24,262 nucleotides of DNA from Dehalococcoidia bacterium UBA3254 (GCA_002362735.1 DEUU01000019.1:1-24262), one strand, 5' to 3'. Shown: positions 14,989 through 22,068, numbered from the stretch's first letter. Notes: generated from the sequence alone by a model not told the origin. Made by a program: numbers and translations.

Positions 14989-15203
14989 TTATCCACTGGT
15001 CATGAGATTAGGCAGCCAGAGGCTTAATTGAGGAAAAGATGCCAAGATAACCAGGAAAATACCCGGAGTACCTTGCACATCAATAAAGAGAGGGATGGGT
15101 GAGATATCTTGTATTAGCTTCATCAGCCTTAATAGTTGACCTGGGGCATCAATATCGATATCATCAACAAAATTCATGAAAGCAGATTAAATGCCCCGGG
15201 TCT

Positions 15204-16415
15204 TCAGAACAATTTTTCCAATAACGCCATGCATTCCTCTCGGTTGAATCCCCGGGGATTGCTCTGACTGCAAAAGTCGTTGGAGTAGACATCCACCATA
15301 TGTCCGAGATCTTCTCGTTTCAGCCCGAACTGAGCGTTCAGGTGACCTGACAGGATACCGAGATCTTTAAGCAGTCTTTCAATTTCATCAAACCACTTAT
15401 CCGATGCCTGCATTACCGTCAAGCCTTTAATATCTGCTCCCATCGCCTGGGCCATCTCGGAAAATTTTTCGGGACAGGTAGGCTGATTATATCGTTCCCC
15501 TGCCAGAGTGAAAACCGCGTTTGCCCGCCCATGATGGCAGCCCGTTAAAACGGAAAGAGTGTGCGCTAAGCCGTGGACTATACCTGGGCCTGATCCCAAT
15601 TGCATACCGACCGCAGCAAGAGACTCTGCCAGGCACATATTCATGCAGGCGTTGTGATTCATCCGGTTATAGCTGAATTCCCTGAGGTTTTCAGCCACCA
15701 GTTTCATGGAACGCAGCATTAACGCTGCCGTGTAATCTGACTGGATTCTGGAGACGTATGATTCATAAGCATGAGCCAGAGCGTCAAAACCGCTCCAGGC
15801 TGTCATATTCTGGGACATTAAACGTATCAGTAAAGGGTCTATCAGGGCAGCGTTAGCTGTTTGTCCGGGTAAGAAAAGAAGCTGCTTGGCTCGGGCGGTC
15901 GTATTGACGATCGAGGCCCCGATTGATGATTCTGCTCCGGTGCCGGCGGTGGTATTGACTGAGACCTGGGGGATAGTGATCGGATTATACTTCTTCCTCT
16001 CCTCCATCCAGGGAGGGTTTATAAACATTGCCATATCCAAAACGTATCGGCCGCCATTACACGCTACCGCCCTTACTCCTTTACCGCAATCGTGGGAGCT
16101 GCCGCCGCCTATGGATACCACCCCGTCACACCGGGTTTCTTTAAAAACTTGATAAGCTTCCATGACTTCATAGTCTTTTGGATTGGACGTGACTTTATCG
16201 AATACCTCGGTGGCAATGCCGTTATGGTTTAATATTCCTTTTATTTCATCGACAATGCCGGTTCCCTTGAGCCCGGTGGTGGTGATTAAGGCTTTTTTAA
16301 TTTTCGCTTCCTTGCACTCGTCCGCCACCGTTTCATGGACGCCCCAACCAATGGCGATTTTCCCCATCGGCAGGGTATAAAGTATTGGGAATTCAAATAG
16401 TTTTTTCTCTATCAT
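15204..16415 (-). CDS. Iron-containing alcohol dehydrogenase (group III)
   Basis: A 403-residue NAD(P)-dependent enzyme that interconverts alcohols and aldehydes or ketones in the cytoplasm. The nucleotide-binding GGGSSHDCGKG (103-113) follows the N-terminal alpha/beta domain, and NTTAGTGAESS (154-164) is the family signature. The four metal ligands expected from the FucO family are visible as D211 and H215 (GFDALAHA), H281 (IVHGLAH) and H295 (CHHGRANA). Length is as for 1,3-propanediol or methanol dehydrogenases, but substrate cannot be read from sequence. The ATG (16413-16415) is far from a GGAG on the minus strand. It is divergent from marR and shares its upstream palindrome, so it is probably controlled by that regulator. 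Confidence 0.95.
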   Translation of the reverse strand: MIEKKLFEFPILYTLPMGKIAIGWGVHETVADECKEAKIKKALITTTGLKGTGIVDEIKGILNHNGIATEVFDKVTSNPKDYEVMEAYQVFKETRCDGVVSIGGGSSHDCGKGVRAVACNGGRYVLDMAMFINPPWMEERKKYNPITIPQVSVNTTAGTGAESSIGASIVNTTARAKQLLFLPGQTANAALIDPLLIRLMSQNMTAWSGFDALAHAYESYVSRIQSDYTAALMLRSMKLVAENLREFSYNRMNHNACMNMCLAESLAAVGMQLGSGPGIVHGLAHTLSVLTGCHHGRANAVFTLAGERYNQPTCPEKFSEMAQAMGADIKGLTVMQASDKWFDEIERLLKDLGILSGHLNAQFGLKREDLGHMVDVYSNDFCSQSNPRGFNREECMALLEKLF

Positions 16416-16522
16416 GAAATCAAATCACTCCAAACATTATTTCGCCTTCGGCTATTTTTTTGTTTTGCTTTCCACCTTTATTTACAGGGGATAGTCTGTT
16501 AAAATTGACTCAATTAAGCGAC

Positions 16523-16540
16523 TTGTTAGATATCTAACAA
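16523..16540. promoter_or_regulatory. Palindromic operator TTGTTAGATATCTAACAA, copy 2
   Basis: A perfect 18-bp palindrome with the 14-bp core identical to 13348-13361. It lies between the alcohol dehydrogenase start (16415, minus) and the marR start (16632, plus), 108 bases from the first and 92 from the second, in an AT-rich stretch where both promoters should be. On the minus strand the TTGTTA end could double as a -35 with a weak TTAATT at 17 bases. Confidence 0.68.
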
Positions 16541-16631
16541 CCTATGCGATTAGCAGAATTATAACATAGTTTAATAAAAATGCAATGTCCGGTTTTACTG
16601 AACGCAATTATGAACAAAGAGCGTAGCCTGA

Positions 16632-17153
16632 GTGAAAGAAAAAAAGTTAATTTACGGTGAGATCAACCGGGCGACAAAGCTGAGCTACCTCCTGAAACAG
16701 ACTTCTGATGCCATAAGCACCTCCCGGGAAAATGAACTTCGTCAATATAATGTGACTCCTGAACAGGTGGGTGTATTAACCTGTATTTACAATCTTGGCG
16801 AAGAAGTATCTCCGGCTGATTTAACACGCTGGTTATCAAGAAGGCCCAGCACTATCTCGATATTGCTGAAAAGAATGGAAAAGCAGGGACTGATCGTCAA
16901 AAGGCCCGATGCGAAGAAAAAGAACGTTATCCGACTCAGCCTTACTGAAAAAGGCCGGGAAGTTTATGGTTATGCGATCAAAGCCCATGCTTTTGTTAAT
17001 ATTTTTAATGTGCTGTCGTCTGAAAAGCAACAGCAGTTTTGGGACCTCTTAAAACCCCTCCTGGATCAGGCGCTTAAAAGTATCCACGGTGATAAGGAAA
17101 AGTATAATTTCAGCCTGTTTAATTTGAAAATGAGACCCTATCCGAAAAAATAA
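16632..17153 (+). CDS. MarR family transcriptional regulator (second)
   Basis: A 173-residue winged helix-turn-helix regulator. The MarR core is visible from YNVTPEQVGVLTCIYNL through SRRPSTISILLKRMEKQGL (recognition helix) to the wing KRPDAKKKNVIRLSLTEKG and a long C-terminal dimerisation helix. The start is GTG 16632, with no strong ribosome-binding site. It is divergent from the alcohol dehydrogenase and runs into the third SnoaL-like gene 16 bases downstream. That arrangement, with one palindrome in the divergent promoter and an identical one at 13348, suggests that it is a local repressor of the SnoaL/alcohol dehydrogenase genes, including itself. The inducing ligand is unknown. Confidence 0.93.
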   Translation: MKEKKLIYGEINRATKLSYLLKQTSDAISTSRENELRQYNVTPEQVGVLTCIYNLGEEVSPADLTRWLSRRPSTISILLKRMEKQGLIVKRPDAKKKNVIRLSLTEKGREVYGYAIKAHAFVNIFNVLSSEKQQQFWDLLKPLLDQALKSIHGDKEKYNFSLFNLKMRPYPKK

Positions 17154-17169
17154 TAATAAGGAGATTGTA

Positions 17170-17853
17170 ATGAACTTGGAACAAATGGAAGCCAGGATGA
17201 AGGAACTGGAAAACAAAGTCAGAATTCTTGATGACCTTGAAGACATCAAGAAACTGCAAAGATCCTACGGTTACTATATTGAGCACTGGTTGTACGAAGA
17301 TCTCATCGATTGTTTTTCAGATAGTCCGGAGACAGAACTAAATATTCTCGTCGGAGTGTACCTGGGCAAGGAAGGTATCCGGAGATATTTTGCCGGTGAG
17401 AAACAAAGAAGCGGTGATCCGGAGTTAATGCATCAGGTGATGCAGCTTTCAGCCGTGGTTGATATAAGTCCTGATGGTAAAACTGCACAGGGACGCTGGT
17501 ATGGATTCGGTTGTGTGTCCGTTCCTTCCCCAGAAGGTGTGGTACAGAATATTTCCGGAGGGATATACAATGCCAAATATATCAAAGAAAATGGAAAGTG
17601 GAAAATACTGAAGCTTATCTGGAATCCTGCTTATACGTTTGATCCCCGGGAAGGCTGGGTTAAACCGGAAAGAGTCGCCCCGATTGCTTATAAAAAGCTG
17701 GCTGTACCCCCGAAGCCGGATAAATCAAGACCACTGGATACGCGTTATCCATCCGGATACATTGCTCCCTTCCATTACCGGCATCCGGTCACTGGAAATC
17801 AGACTACAGAAAGAAAGCATAATGCTGGTCTTCACTTAAAAGAAATGGAATAA
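17170..17853 (+). CDS. SnoaL-like (NTF2-fold) protein, paralog 3 (divergent)
   Basis: A 227-residue member of the same family as the genes at 13677 and 14365 but clearly diverged. It has a longer N-terminal coiled-coil-like helix (QMEARMKELENKVRIL), then SYGYYIEHW, where the aspartate of the paralogs is E38, a conserved H88 in LMHQVMQ, SPDGKTAQGRWY (100-111), KYIKENGKWKI and a C-terminal AYKKLAVPPK region ending FHYRHPVTG plus a charged tail. AAGGAG at 17158-17163 fixes ATG 17170. It is co-transcribed with marR (16-base gap) and ended by the hairpin at 17864-17893. It probably acts on a related but different substrate, or is a partner subunit. Confidence 0.83.
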   Translation: MNLEQMEARMKELENKVRILDDLEDIKKLQRSYGYYIEHWLYEDLIDCFSDSPETELNILVGVYLGKEGIRRYFAGEKQRSGDPELMHQVMQLSAVVDISPDGKTAQGRWYGFGCVSVPSPEGVVQNISGGIYNAKYIKENGKWKILKLIWNPAYTFDPREGWVKPERVAPIAYKKLAVPPKPDKSRPLDTRYPSGYIAPFHYRHPVTGNQTTERKHNAGLHLKEME

Positions 17854-17863
17854 AACGAGTAAG

Positions 17864-17895
17864 GGCAAGATGGCGCATCGCGACCATCTTGCCTT
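17864..17895. terminator. Hairpin terminator between convergent genes
   Basis: GGCAAGATGG (17864-17873) and CCATCTTGCC (17884-17893) form a perfect 10-bp stem with a 10-base loop, followed by TTGTCATTCT. The T-tract is weak, but the position between the stops of the SnoaL-like gene (17853) and the minus-strand small gene (17902) fits a bidirectional terminator. Confidence 0.55.
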
Positions 17896-17901
17896 GTCAT
17901 T

Positions 17902-18174
17902 CTAATTTAACGAAATAAAAACCTGTATCCGGGTCAGCCCGGATTTGACCTTACCCACACTTCTTCTCCAGACCGGGTCCAGAATCTCGCTGCCGGTGTT
18001 GCTCATCGGATATTTGGATTTTTGAAAAACATACTCTTTAATTTGGAAATCCATGAAAGATAAGGTATTTCTTAATGCGGACCTGTCTGTGTTATCGAAG
18101 ATGTTTTCCCAGTCTTTGTTTGGTTGCTCCCAACCCACTCCCACTTCGTCTTCAATCCAGAAAGAATCTCCCAC
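17902..18174 (-). CDS. Small hypothetical protein
   Basis: A 90-residue protein I do not recognise. It starts MGDSFWIEDEVGVGWEQPNK, is acidic in its first half, rich in tryptophan and aromatic residues, lacks cysteines and membrane segments, and turns basic near the end. Support that it is real comes from its control region: GTG at 18174 is preceded at about five bases by GGAGGGG, and a near-consensus promoter (TTGAAT, 17 bases, TATAAT) lies at 18218-18246. A palindrome, CTAACTTTGTTAG, sits between promoter and gene. It is a single gene on the minus strand, convergent with the third SnoaL-like gene. Confidence 0.65.
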   Translation of the reverse strand: MGDSFWIEDEVGVGWEQPNKDWENIFDNTDRSALRNTLSFMDFQIKEYVFQKSKYPMSNTGSEILDPVWRRSVGKVKSGLTRIQVFISLN

Positions 18175-18189
18175 GTAACCCCTCCACCA

Positions 18190-18202
18190 CTAACTTTGTT
18201 AG
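18190..18202. promoter_or_regulatory. Palindrome CTAACTTTGTTAG downstream of the small-gene promoter
   Basis: CTAAC and GTTAG arms with a 3-base spacer, at about +9 to +21 of the predicted minus-strand transcript. It uses the same pentamers as the GTTAGATATCTAAC operators but in the opposite order, so it may be a related or unrelated site. Confidence 0.35.
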
Positions 18203-18217
18203 AACCACCTAATTAAA

Positions 18218-18246
18218 ATTATACGACCTGCTTATCAATTATTCAA
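18218..18246 (-). promoter_or_regulatory. Promoter of the 17902-18174 small gene
   Basis: Read on the minus strand: TTGAAT (complement of 18241-18246), a 17-base spacer and a perfect TATAAT (complement of 18218-18223). The transcript would start near 18211, about 37 bases before the GTG start. Confidence 0.65.
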
Positions 18247-18247
18247 T

Positions 18248-18283
18248 GATCTAACGTATTATTTTTTGGCGATTTAACGTATT
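18248..18283. repeat. Direct repeat GAT(C/T)TAACGTATT upstream of the small-gene promoter
   Basis: GATCTAACGTATT (18248-18260) and GATTTAACGTATT (18271-18283) match at 12 of 13 bases, 23 bases apart (about two helical turns), directly upstream of the -35 of the minus-strand promoter. The position suits an activator binding twice on one face of the DNA. Confidence 0.45.
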
Positions 18284-18558
18284 CAACCTATAGTAAACAG
18301 ATAACTGAATTAATTATCTTCCTCATAAATAATGATATAAACCTATTCTATTTGAACGCTCTGCTCCTGCCGTTCGCTTTGCAGGATATTTTTGGGGAGG
18401 GCTAATTACAACCATTTCTCGTCTTTTGATGCTTATTCCGCTTACCGATGCTTAACTTAGGTACGTATTGACTTTACGTAAATATATCTATACAATAAAT
18501 TCTCAACCATGTATTTGTCAGTACGTGTGTTCACATATTTTTCAGAGGAGAAATGAAA
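18284..18558. other. Intergenic region ahead of the second universal stress protein
   Basis: Together with 18175-18283 this forms a 384-base gene-free gap between divergent genes. Beyond the listed promoters, repeats and palindromes I see only a weak hairpin, TCCTGC (18365-18370) with GCAGGA (18381-18386), followed by TATTTTT. There is no credible reading frame. Confidence 0.5.
18468..18496 (+). promoter_or_regulatory. Promoter of the second universal stress protein
   Basis: TTGACT (18468-18473), a 17-base spacer and TACAAT (18491-18496), each five of six matches. Two TACGTA hexamers (18462-18467 and 18475-18480), themselves palindromic, flank the -35 and may form an operator. The leader is about 55 bases. 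Confidence 0.65.
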
Positions 18559-19437
18559 ATGTATCAGAAAATGCTGGTTTTACTGGATGGGTCAAAATTG
18601 GCTGAAGTAGTTTTTACTTACGCCCAGGAACTTTCTGCCAGATTGAATCTGAATCTGGAGTTATTACATGTATGCAGTCCGCAGGAAGCCGAACAGTTGC
18701 CGATGCGCGAAGCCTATATGGAGCATATGGCTGAGGTGTTGCAAAGCAACGCCGCGGCTATCGCATCCAAAATTGGCAGCCCACCCGTGAAAGCCGTCGG
18801 GAAAGTCGTGGTAGGTTATCCGGCGGAAGAAATTTTGAAATATGCCGATGAAAATAAAATCGATCTGATCATGCTCTCCACCCATGGCAGGTCTGGAATC
18901 AGGGCGTGGGATATCGGCAACGTGGCCAACAAAGTAATCCATGCCTCCAAGGTACCGGTCTGGCTGGTCCCCTCTGAGATCAGAGAAGATATCATTTATG
19001 ACAAATTACCCAAACGGACCACCGTCGTTCCTCTGAATGGCTCTAAATACGCAGAGGCGGTTATTCCCCATGTCATCAATATCGCTAAACAAAGGGGCGC
19101 CGAAACCGAAATAATTTTGGTGTATGTTGACAATCCAACCAGGAGTGTTTACAGCATCGAAGAGATAAAACGACAGCAAGAAGAGACTGACAAGATGAAA
19201 GAATATCTGAATGGAGTGGTAAAACAAATTCAGCAAGAGGGCATCGCTGCCAGATCTGAAATGCTGATTGGGGATCCAGCTCCGGCACTCATCGGCTGGG
19301 TCAAGGATAATCCTGCCCAGTTGATTGCGTTGGCTACCCATGGCCATTCCGGACTCAGCCTGATGATATTTGGGAGCGTTACCGAGAACATCTTGCATCT
19401 GGTAAAAAAGACTCCGATCTTTCTCGTTAAGCCATAG
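18559..19437 (+). CDS. Universal stress protein, tandem UspA domains (second)
   Basis: A 292-residue protein with two UspA domains. The first begins MYQKMLVLLDGSKLAE and ends STHGRSGIRAWDIGNVANKV; the second begins RTTVVPLNGSKYAE and ends ATHGHSGLSLMIFGSVTENI. Both glycine motifs for ATP binding are recognisable, though the first has GN in place of the usual GS/GT. It is a close paralog of the gene at 20926 (shared LVLLDGSKLAEVVF and QLPMR segments), separated from it by the reductoisomerase gene. The ATG at 18559 is eight bases from GAGGAG (18545-18550); the ATG at 18553 is only two bases away. It is a single-gene unit with its own promoter and terminator. Confidence 0.93.
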   Translation: MYQKMLVLLDGSKLAEVVFTYAQELSARLNLNLELLHVCSPQEAEQLPMREAYMEHMAEVLQSNAAAIASKIGSPPVKAVGKVVVGYPAEEILKYADENKIDLIMLSTHGRSGIRAWDIGNVANKVIHASKVPVWLVPSEIREDIIYDKLPKRTTVVPLNGSKYAEAVIPHVINIAKQRGAETEIILVYVDNPTRSVYSIEEIKRQQEETDKMKEYLNGVVKQIQQEGIAARSEMLIGDPAPALIGWVKDNPAQLIALATHGHSGLSLMIFGSVTENILHLVKKTPIFLVKP

Positions 19438-19463
19438 AACTGATTTTATTTTTATAATAAACA

Positions 19464-19495
19464 AAGCCCGGGATTTGTATTTCCCGGGCTTTTCT
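19464..19495. terminator. Rho-independent terminator between usp and ilvC (convergent)
   Basis: AAGCCCGGGA (19464-19473) pairs with TCCCGGGCTT (19482-19491) around an 8-base loop and is followed by TTCTTTATA. On the minus strand a run of T and A follows as well, so it may serve both the stress protein (ends 19437) and the reductoisomerase (ends 19517). Confidence 0.82.
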
Positions 19496-19516
19496 TTATA
19501 AAGTTCTACTCAATAT

Positions 19517-20617
19517 TTAGTTGGACTGTCTGCCGCCTGTACCGGCTGCTTTAACCGTGCTTCCAGCAGCCTGTTTGTTCGGCCGCAACGAACGGGTGGT
19601 TTTCCCCGCTTGCCACATTTCAGAGTTGCCCATGGCTCCCAGTTCTTTGCCTAACTGCTGTTTATAATTGGCTCTGCCGCAGGTGCGGATCACTCTGCGT
19701 GTCTCTTCGCCGGAGGCTACTCGCGCATAAAGCTCTTTAAAGACTGGCATCACTGCTTTTTTAAATTTCGGTTTCCAGTCCAGAGCGCCGCGCTGCGCCG
19801 TAGCGGAACAGTTGGAGTACATCCAATCCATACCGTTCTCTGCCACCAGGCGGATTAAACTTTCGGTGAGCTCCTCAACGGTCTCATTGAAAGCTTCGCT
19901 GGGAGAATGACCGTGTTTACGCAGCGTATCATACTGGGCTTCCATAATTCCGGCTAATGCTCCCATGAGAACGCCCCTCTCCCCCACCAGGTCGCTGTAA
20001 ACTTCCATTTCGAAAGTGGTCGGGAATAAATAGCCCGCCCCGATCCCGATGCCTAAAGCCAGGCAGCGGTCCTTTGCTCTTCCCGTCGCATCCTGGAAGA
20101 CGGCGAAACTGGCGTTGATGCCTTCACCGGAGAGGAAATTGCGCCTGAGAGAAGTCCCCGAACCTTTCGGCGCCACCATAATTACATCCACATCCTTCGG
20201 AGGGATAATTTTTGTCTGGTCTTTATAGACGATAGAAAAACCGTGGGAAAAATAAAGAGCGTCCCCCGGTTTGAGGTTCTTTTTTACTTCCGGCCAGATC
20301 AGCTTTTGCGCGGCATCCGAGACCAGCATTTCAATAATCGTTCCGCGTTGGACCGCCTCGCCGTATTCAAAAAGATTAACGCCGGGCTGCCATCCGTCTT
20401 TGACCGCCCTGTCCCAGTCGCTTTTAAATTGCTTCGATTGACCGACGATGACATTAAAACCATTATCTCTTAAATTTAACGATTGTCCGGGTCCCTGCAC
20501 GCCGTACCCGATGATTGCGATCGTCTCTTTTTTCAAGACCTCGCGGGCTTTCTTCATCGGGAACTCTTCCCGCATGATGACCTCTTCTTTCGTTCCACCA
20601 AAATCAATTATTGCCAT
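19517..20617 (-). CDS. ilvC: Ketol-acid reductoisomerase (Bacteroidetes/eukaryote-like type)
   Basis: IlvC carries out the Mg- and NAD(P)H-dependent isomeroreduction of acetolactate or acetohydroxybutyrate in valine, isoleucine and leucine synthesis. The 366-residue protein has the dinucleotide motif GYGVQGPG (37-44), the catalytic H125 in FSHGF, K151 in APKGSGTSLRR, the magnesium ligands D209 and E213 (SDLVGERG) and E245/E249 (FNETVEEL), and MDWMYSNCSATAQRGALDW. The opening IDFGGTKEEVIMREEFP and these blocks recall the Bacteroidetes and fungal type rather than the usual bacterial GYGSQGHA type. The end after SEMWQAGKTTRSLRP is a low-complexity tail of about 20 residues. AGGAGG precedes the ATG. 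No other ilv or leu genes are near. Confidence 0.95.
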   Translation of the reverse strand: MAIIDFGGTKEEVIMREEFPMKKAREVLKKETIAIIGYGVQGPGQSLNLRDNGFNVIVGQSKQFKSDWDRAVKDGWQPGVNLFEYGEAVQRGTIIEMLVSDAAQKLIWPEVKKNLKPGDALYFSHGFSIVYKDQTKIIPPKDVDVIMVAPKGSGTSLRRNFLSGEGINASFAVFQDATGRAKDRCLALGIGIGAGYLFPTTFEMEVYSDLVGERGVLMGALAGIMEAQYDTLRKHGHSPSEAFNETVEELTESLIRLVAENGMDWMYSNCSATAQRGALDWKPKFKKAVMPVFKELYARVASGEETRRVIRTCGRANYKQQLGKELGAMGNSEMWQAGKTTRSLRPNKQAAGSTVKAAGTGGRQSN

Positions 20618-20788
20618 TATTCATTTCCTCCTCCCCAACAGCATATCAAAGAATTTGGGAATAATCTAGCCTTTTTAAAAGGTACCCTCCGAGCTGATTC
20701 AACTTCAAAGATCATTCCCAATTAACATTCCATTAAAAGCGGATTAAAATCATATTTATTATTGAGCAGTGGATCCTGTTGTGTGTTA

Positions 20789-20817
20789 TTGACATAGGCA
20801 TACTTCTGCTTTAAACT
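20789..20817 (+). promoter_or_regulatory. Promoter of the third universal stress protein
   Basis: A perfect TTGACA (20789-20794), a 17-base spacer and TAAACT (20812-20817). The transcript would start near 20824 and carry a leader of about 100 bases. The rest of the 308-base gap to ilvC (20618-20925) shows no gene and no clear ilvC promoter. Confidence 0.7.
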
Positions 20818-20925
20818 TAAGTTCCAACTTACTGAAATTTAGAGGTTTTCTGGATAATTTCTGTTAAAACCGCTTTACTGAACGTTGGGCTGACTGATGG
20901 CTGAATATTGTATCAGGAGAAAGAA

Positions 20926-21837
20926 ATGTATAAAAAAATGCTGGTATTGCTGGATGGCTCCAAGCTGGCTGAGGTCGTCTTTTCCTATGCTCAGGAACTG
21001 GCGGGGAGACTCGACTTATCGATCGATTTTTTAAATGTTTGCCGTCCTGAGGAGGAAACCCAGCTCCCGATGCGGCTGGCTTATGTAGTCCATATGGCTG
21101 AAAAACTGGCGCAGAACCAGGCAGGCAGCTCACTGCAGGCGACGGGTCATGTGCTGGTAGGATATCCAGCGGAAGAAATCTTGAAATACGCTCACGATAG
21201 TGCGGTTGATTTGATTATGCTGGCCACTCACGGCCTTTCAGGAATCCGGCGCTGGGGCCTCGGGAGCGTAGCGGATAAAATCATCCATGAGACTGAAGTC
21301 CCAGTCTGGCTGATTCCCTCGCAGCTTCATGAGACCATTCTTTATGATAAAGATGCCCGAAGGTCTATCCTGGTCCCTCTGGATGGATCCAAAATGGCGG
21401 AGACCGTCCTTCCCCACGTTAAAGAACTGGTAAAACAGAGAGGCGAGGAGACTGAGGTACTGTTGGTTAATGTATCTACTGAGTCTATCATGCCGAGATT
21501 GAAATCCAACCCGCCGGACCAGATCCTGGGTGAAAAATTGGGTGCTTTGAGTACCCGCGCCGAGATCTATCTTAACCGTATCGCGGCTGATTTTAAGTCG
21601 GAAGGAATCAAGACGCGTGTTGAACAACTTGTTGGTAATCCGGCTGATGAAATTGTTAGATATGCCGCAGAACGTCATCCCAGAATGATTGTGATGTCCA
21701 CCCACGGCCGCTCCGGGTTCAGCCGGTTTGTCTTTAGCAGCGTCACGGAAAATGTCCTGCACAGGCTTCAAAAAACTCCCCTGTTCCTCATCAGGCCGAC
21801 AGGGGATGTTATTCAAGAGCAATCTCCGGAATTTTAG
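20926..21837 (+). CDS. Universal stress protein, tandem UspA domains (third)
   Basis: A 303-residue protein with two UspA domains, close to the gene at 18559. Domain 1 begins MYKKMLVLLDGSKLAE and ends ATHGLSGIRRWGLGSVADKI; domain 2 begins RSILVPLDGSKMAE and ends STHGRSGFSRFVFSSVTENV. In domain 2 the glycine before the final serine of the ATP motif is replaced (FSSV), so that site may bind nucleotide less well. The ATG at 20926 is six bases after AGGAG (20915-20919); an upstream TTG at 20908 is not needed. Its promoter is one of the best in the window, suggesting high expression. Confidence 0.93.
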   Translation: MYKKMLVLLDGSKLAEVVFSYAQELAGRLDLSIDFLNVCRPEEETQLPMRLAYVVHMAEKLAQNQAGSSLQATGHVLVGYPAEEILKYAHDSAVDLIMLATHGLSGIRRWGLGSVADKIIHETEVPVWLIPSQLHETILYDKDARRSILVPLDGSKMAETVLPHVKELVKQRGEETEVLLVNVSTESIMPRLKSNPPDQILGEKLGALSTRAEIYLNRIAADFKSEGIKTRVEQLVGNPADEIVRYAAERHPRMIVMSTHGRSGFSRFVFSSVTENVLHRLQKTPLFLIRPTGDVIQEQSPEF

Positions 21838-21923
21838 CTATTGGATGGAGGTTTTTAAGCAAGGCATCATTTTCTTCAGAGTTTTCTGAGGAGAGTTGTT
21901 TGTTCTTGAGGATCCTTTTCAGA

Positions 21924-21948
21924 CAACGATCCTCTCGTTGGGATTTTT
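21924..21948 (+). terminator. Possible terminator after the third universal stress protein
   Basis: CAACGA (21924-21929) and TCGTTG (21935-21940) enclose TCCTC and are followed by GGATTTTT (21941-21948). An overlapping alternative stem, GAGGATC (21908-21914) with GATCCTC (21928-21934), cannot form at the same time. Confidence 0.42.
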
Positions 21949-21953
21949 CTGAC

Positions 21954-22005
21954 CAGGGATTTCACCTTTACTATAATTCTCTTTACTCAATAAAGGCAGT
22001 CCCTG
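21954..22005. repeat. Nested inverted repeats downstream of the third universal stress protein
   Basis: CAGGGA (21954-21959) pairs with TCCCTG (22000-22005), and inside it CCTTTA (21965-21970) pairs with TAAAGG (21991-21996), giving a two-step hairpin. The loop holds TATAAT (21972-21977), which with CTGACC (21949-21954) also makes a plausible promoter pointing into a stretch with no gene. Significance is uncertain. Confidence 0.35.
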
Positions 22006-22068
22006 CTCATTCTCATCGTTTGGAAGGGGATGATAGTGGGCTTCTAATTCAATCCTGGCACTGCGCCA

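Noticed and set aside
14989..15177. 62-codon minus-strand reading frame between SnoaL2 and the alcohol dehydrogenase
   Set aside because: It has no ribosome-binding site before its ATG, no recognisable motif, and lies in a short convergent gap; more likely chance.
16441..16465. Small GCC-TTC-GGC hairpin followed by a T run
   Set aside because: A three-base stem is too weak for a terminator, and no plus-strand gene ends there.
20618..20925. T-box or other riboswitch ahead of ilvC
   Set aside because: GGAGGGTACC on the minus strand only loosely resembles the T-box sequence, and the rest of the conserved core is absent.
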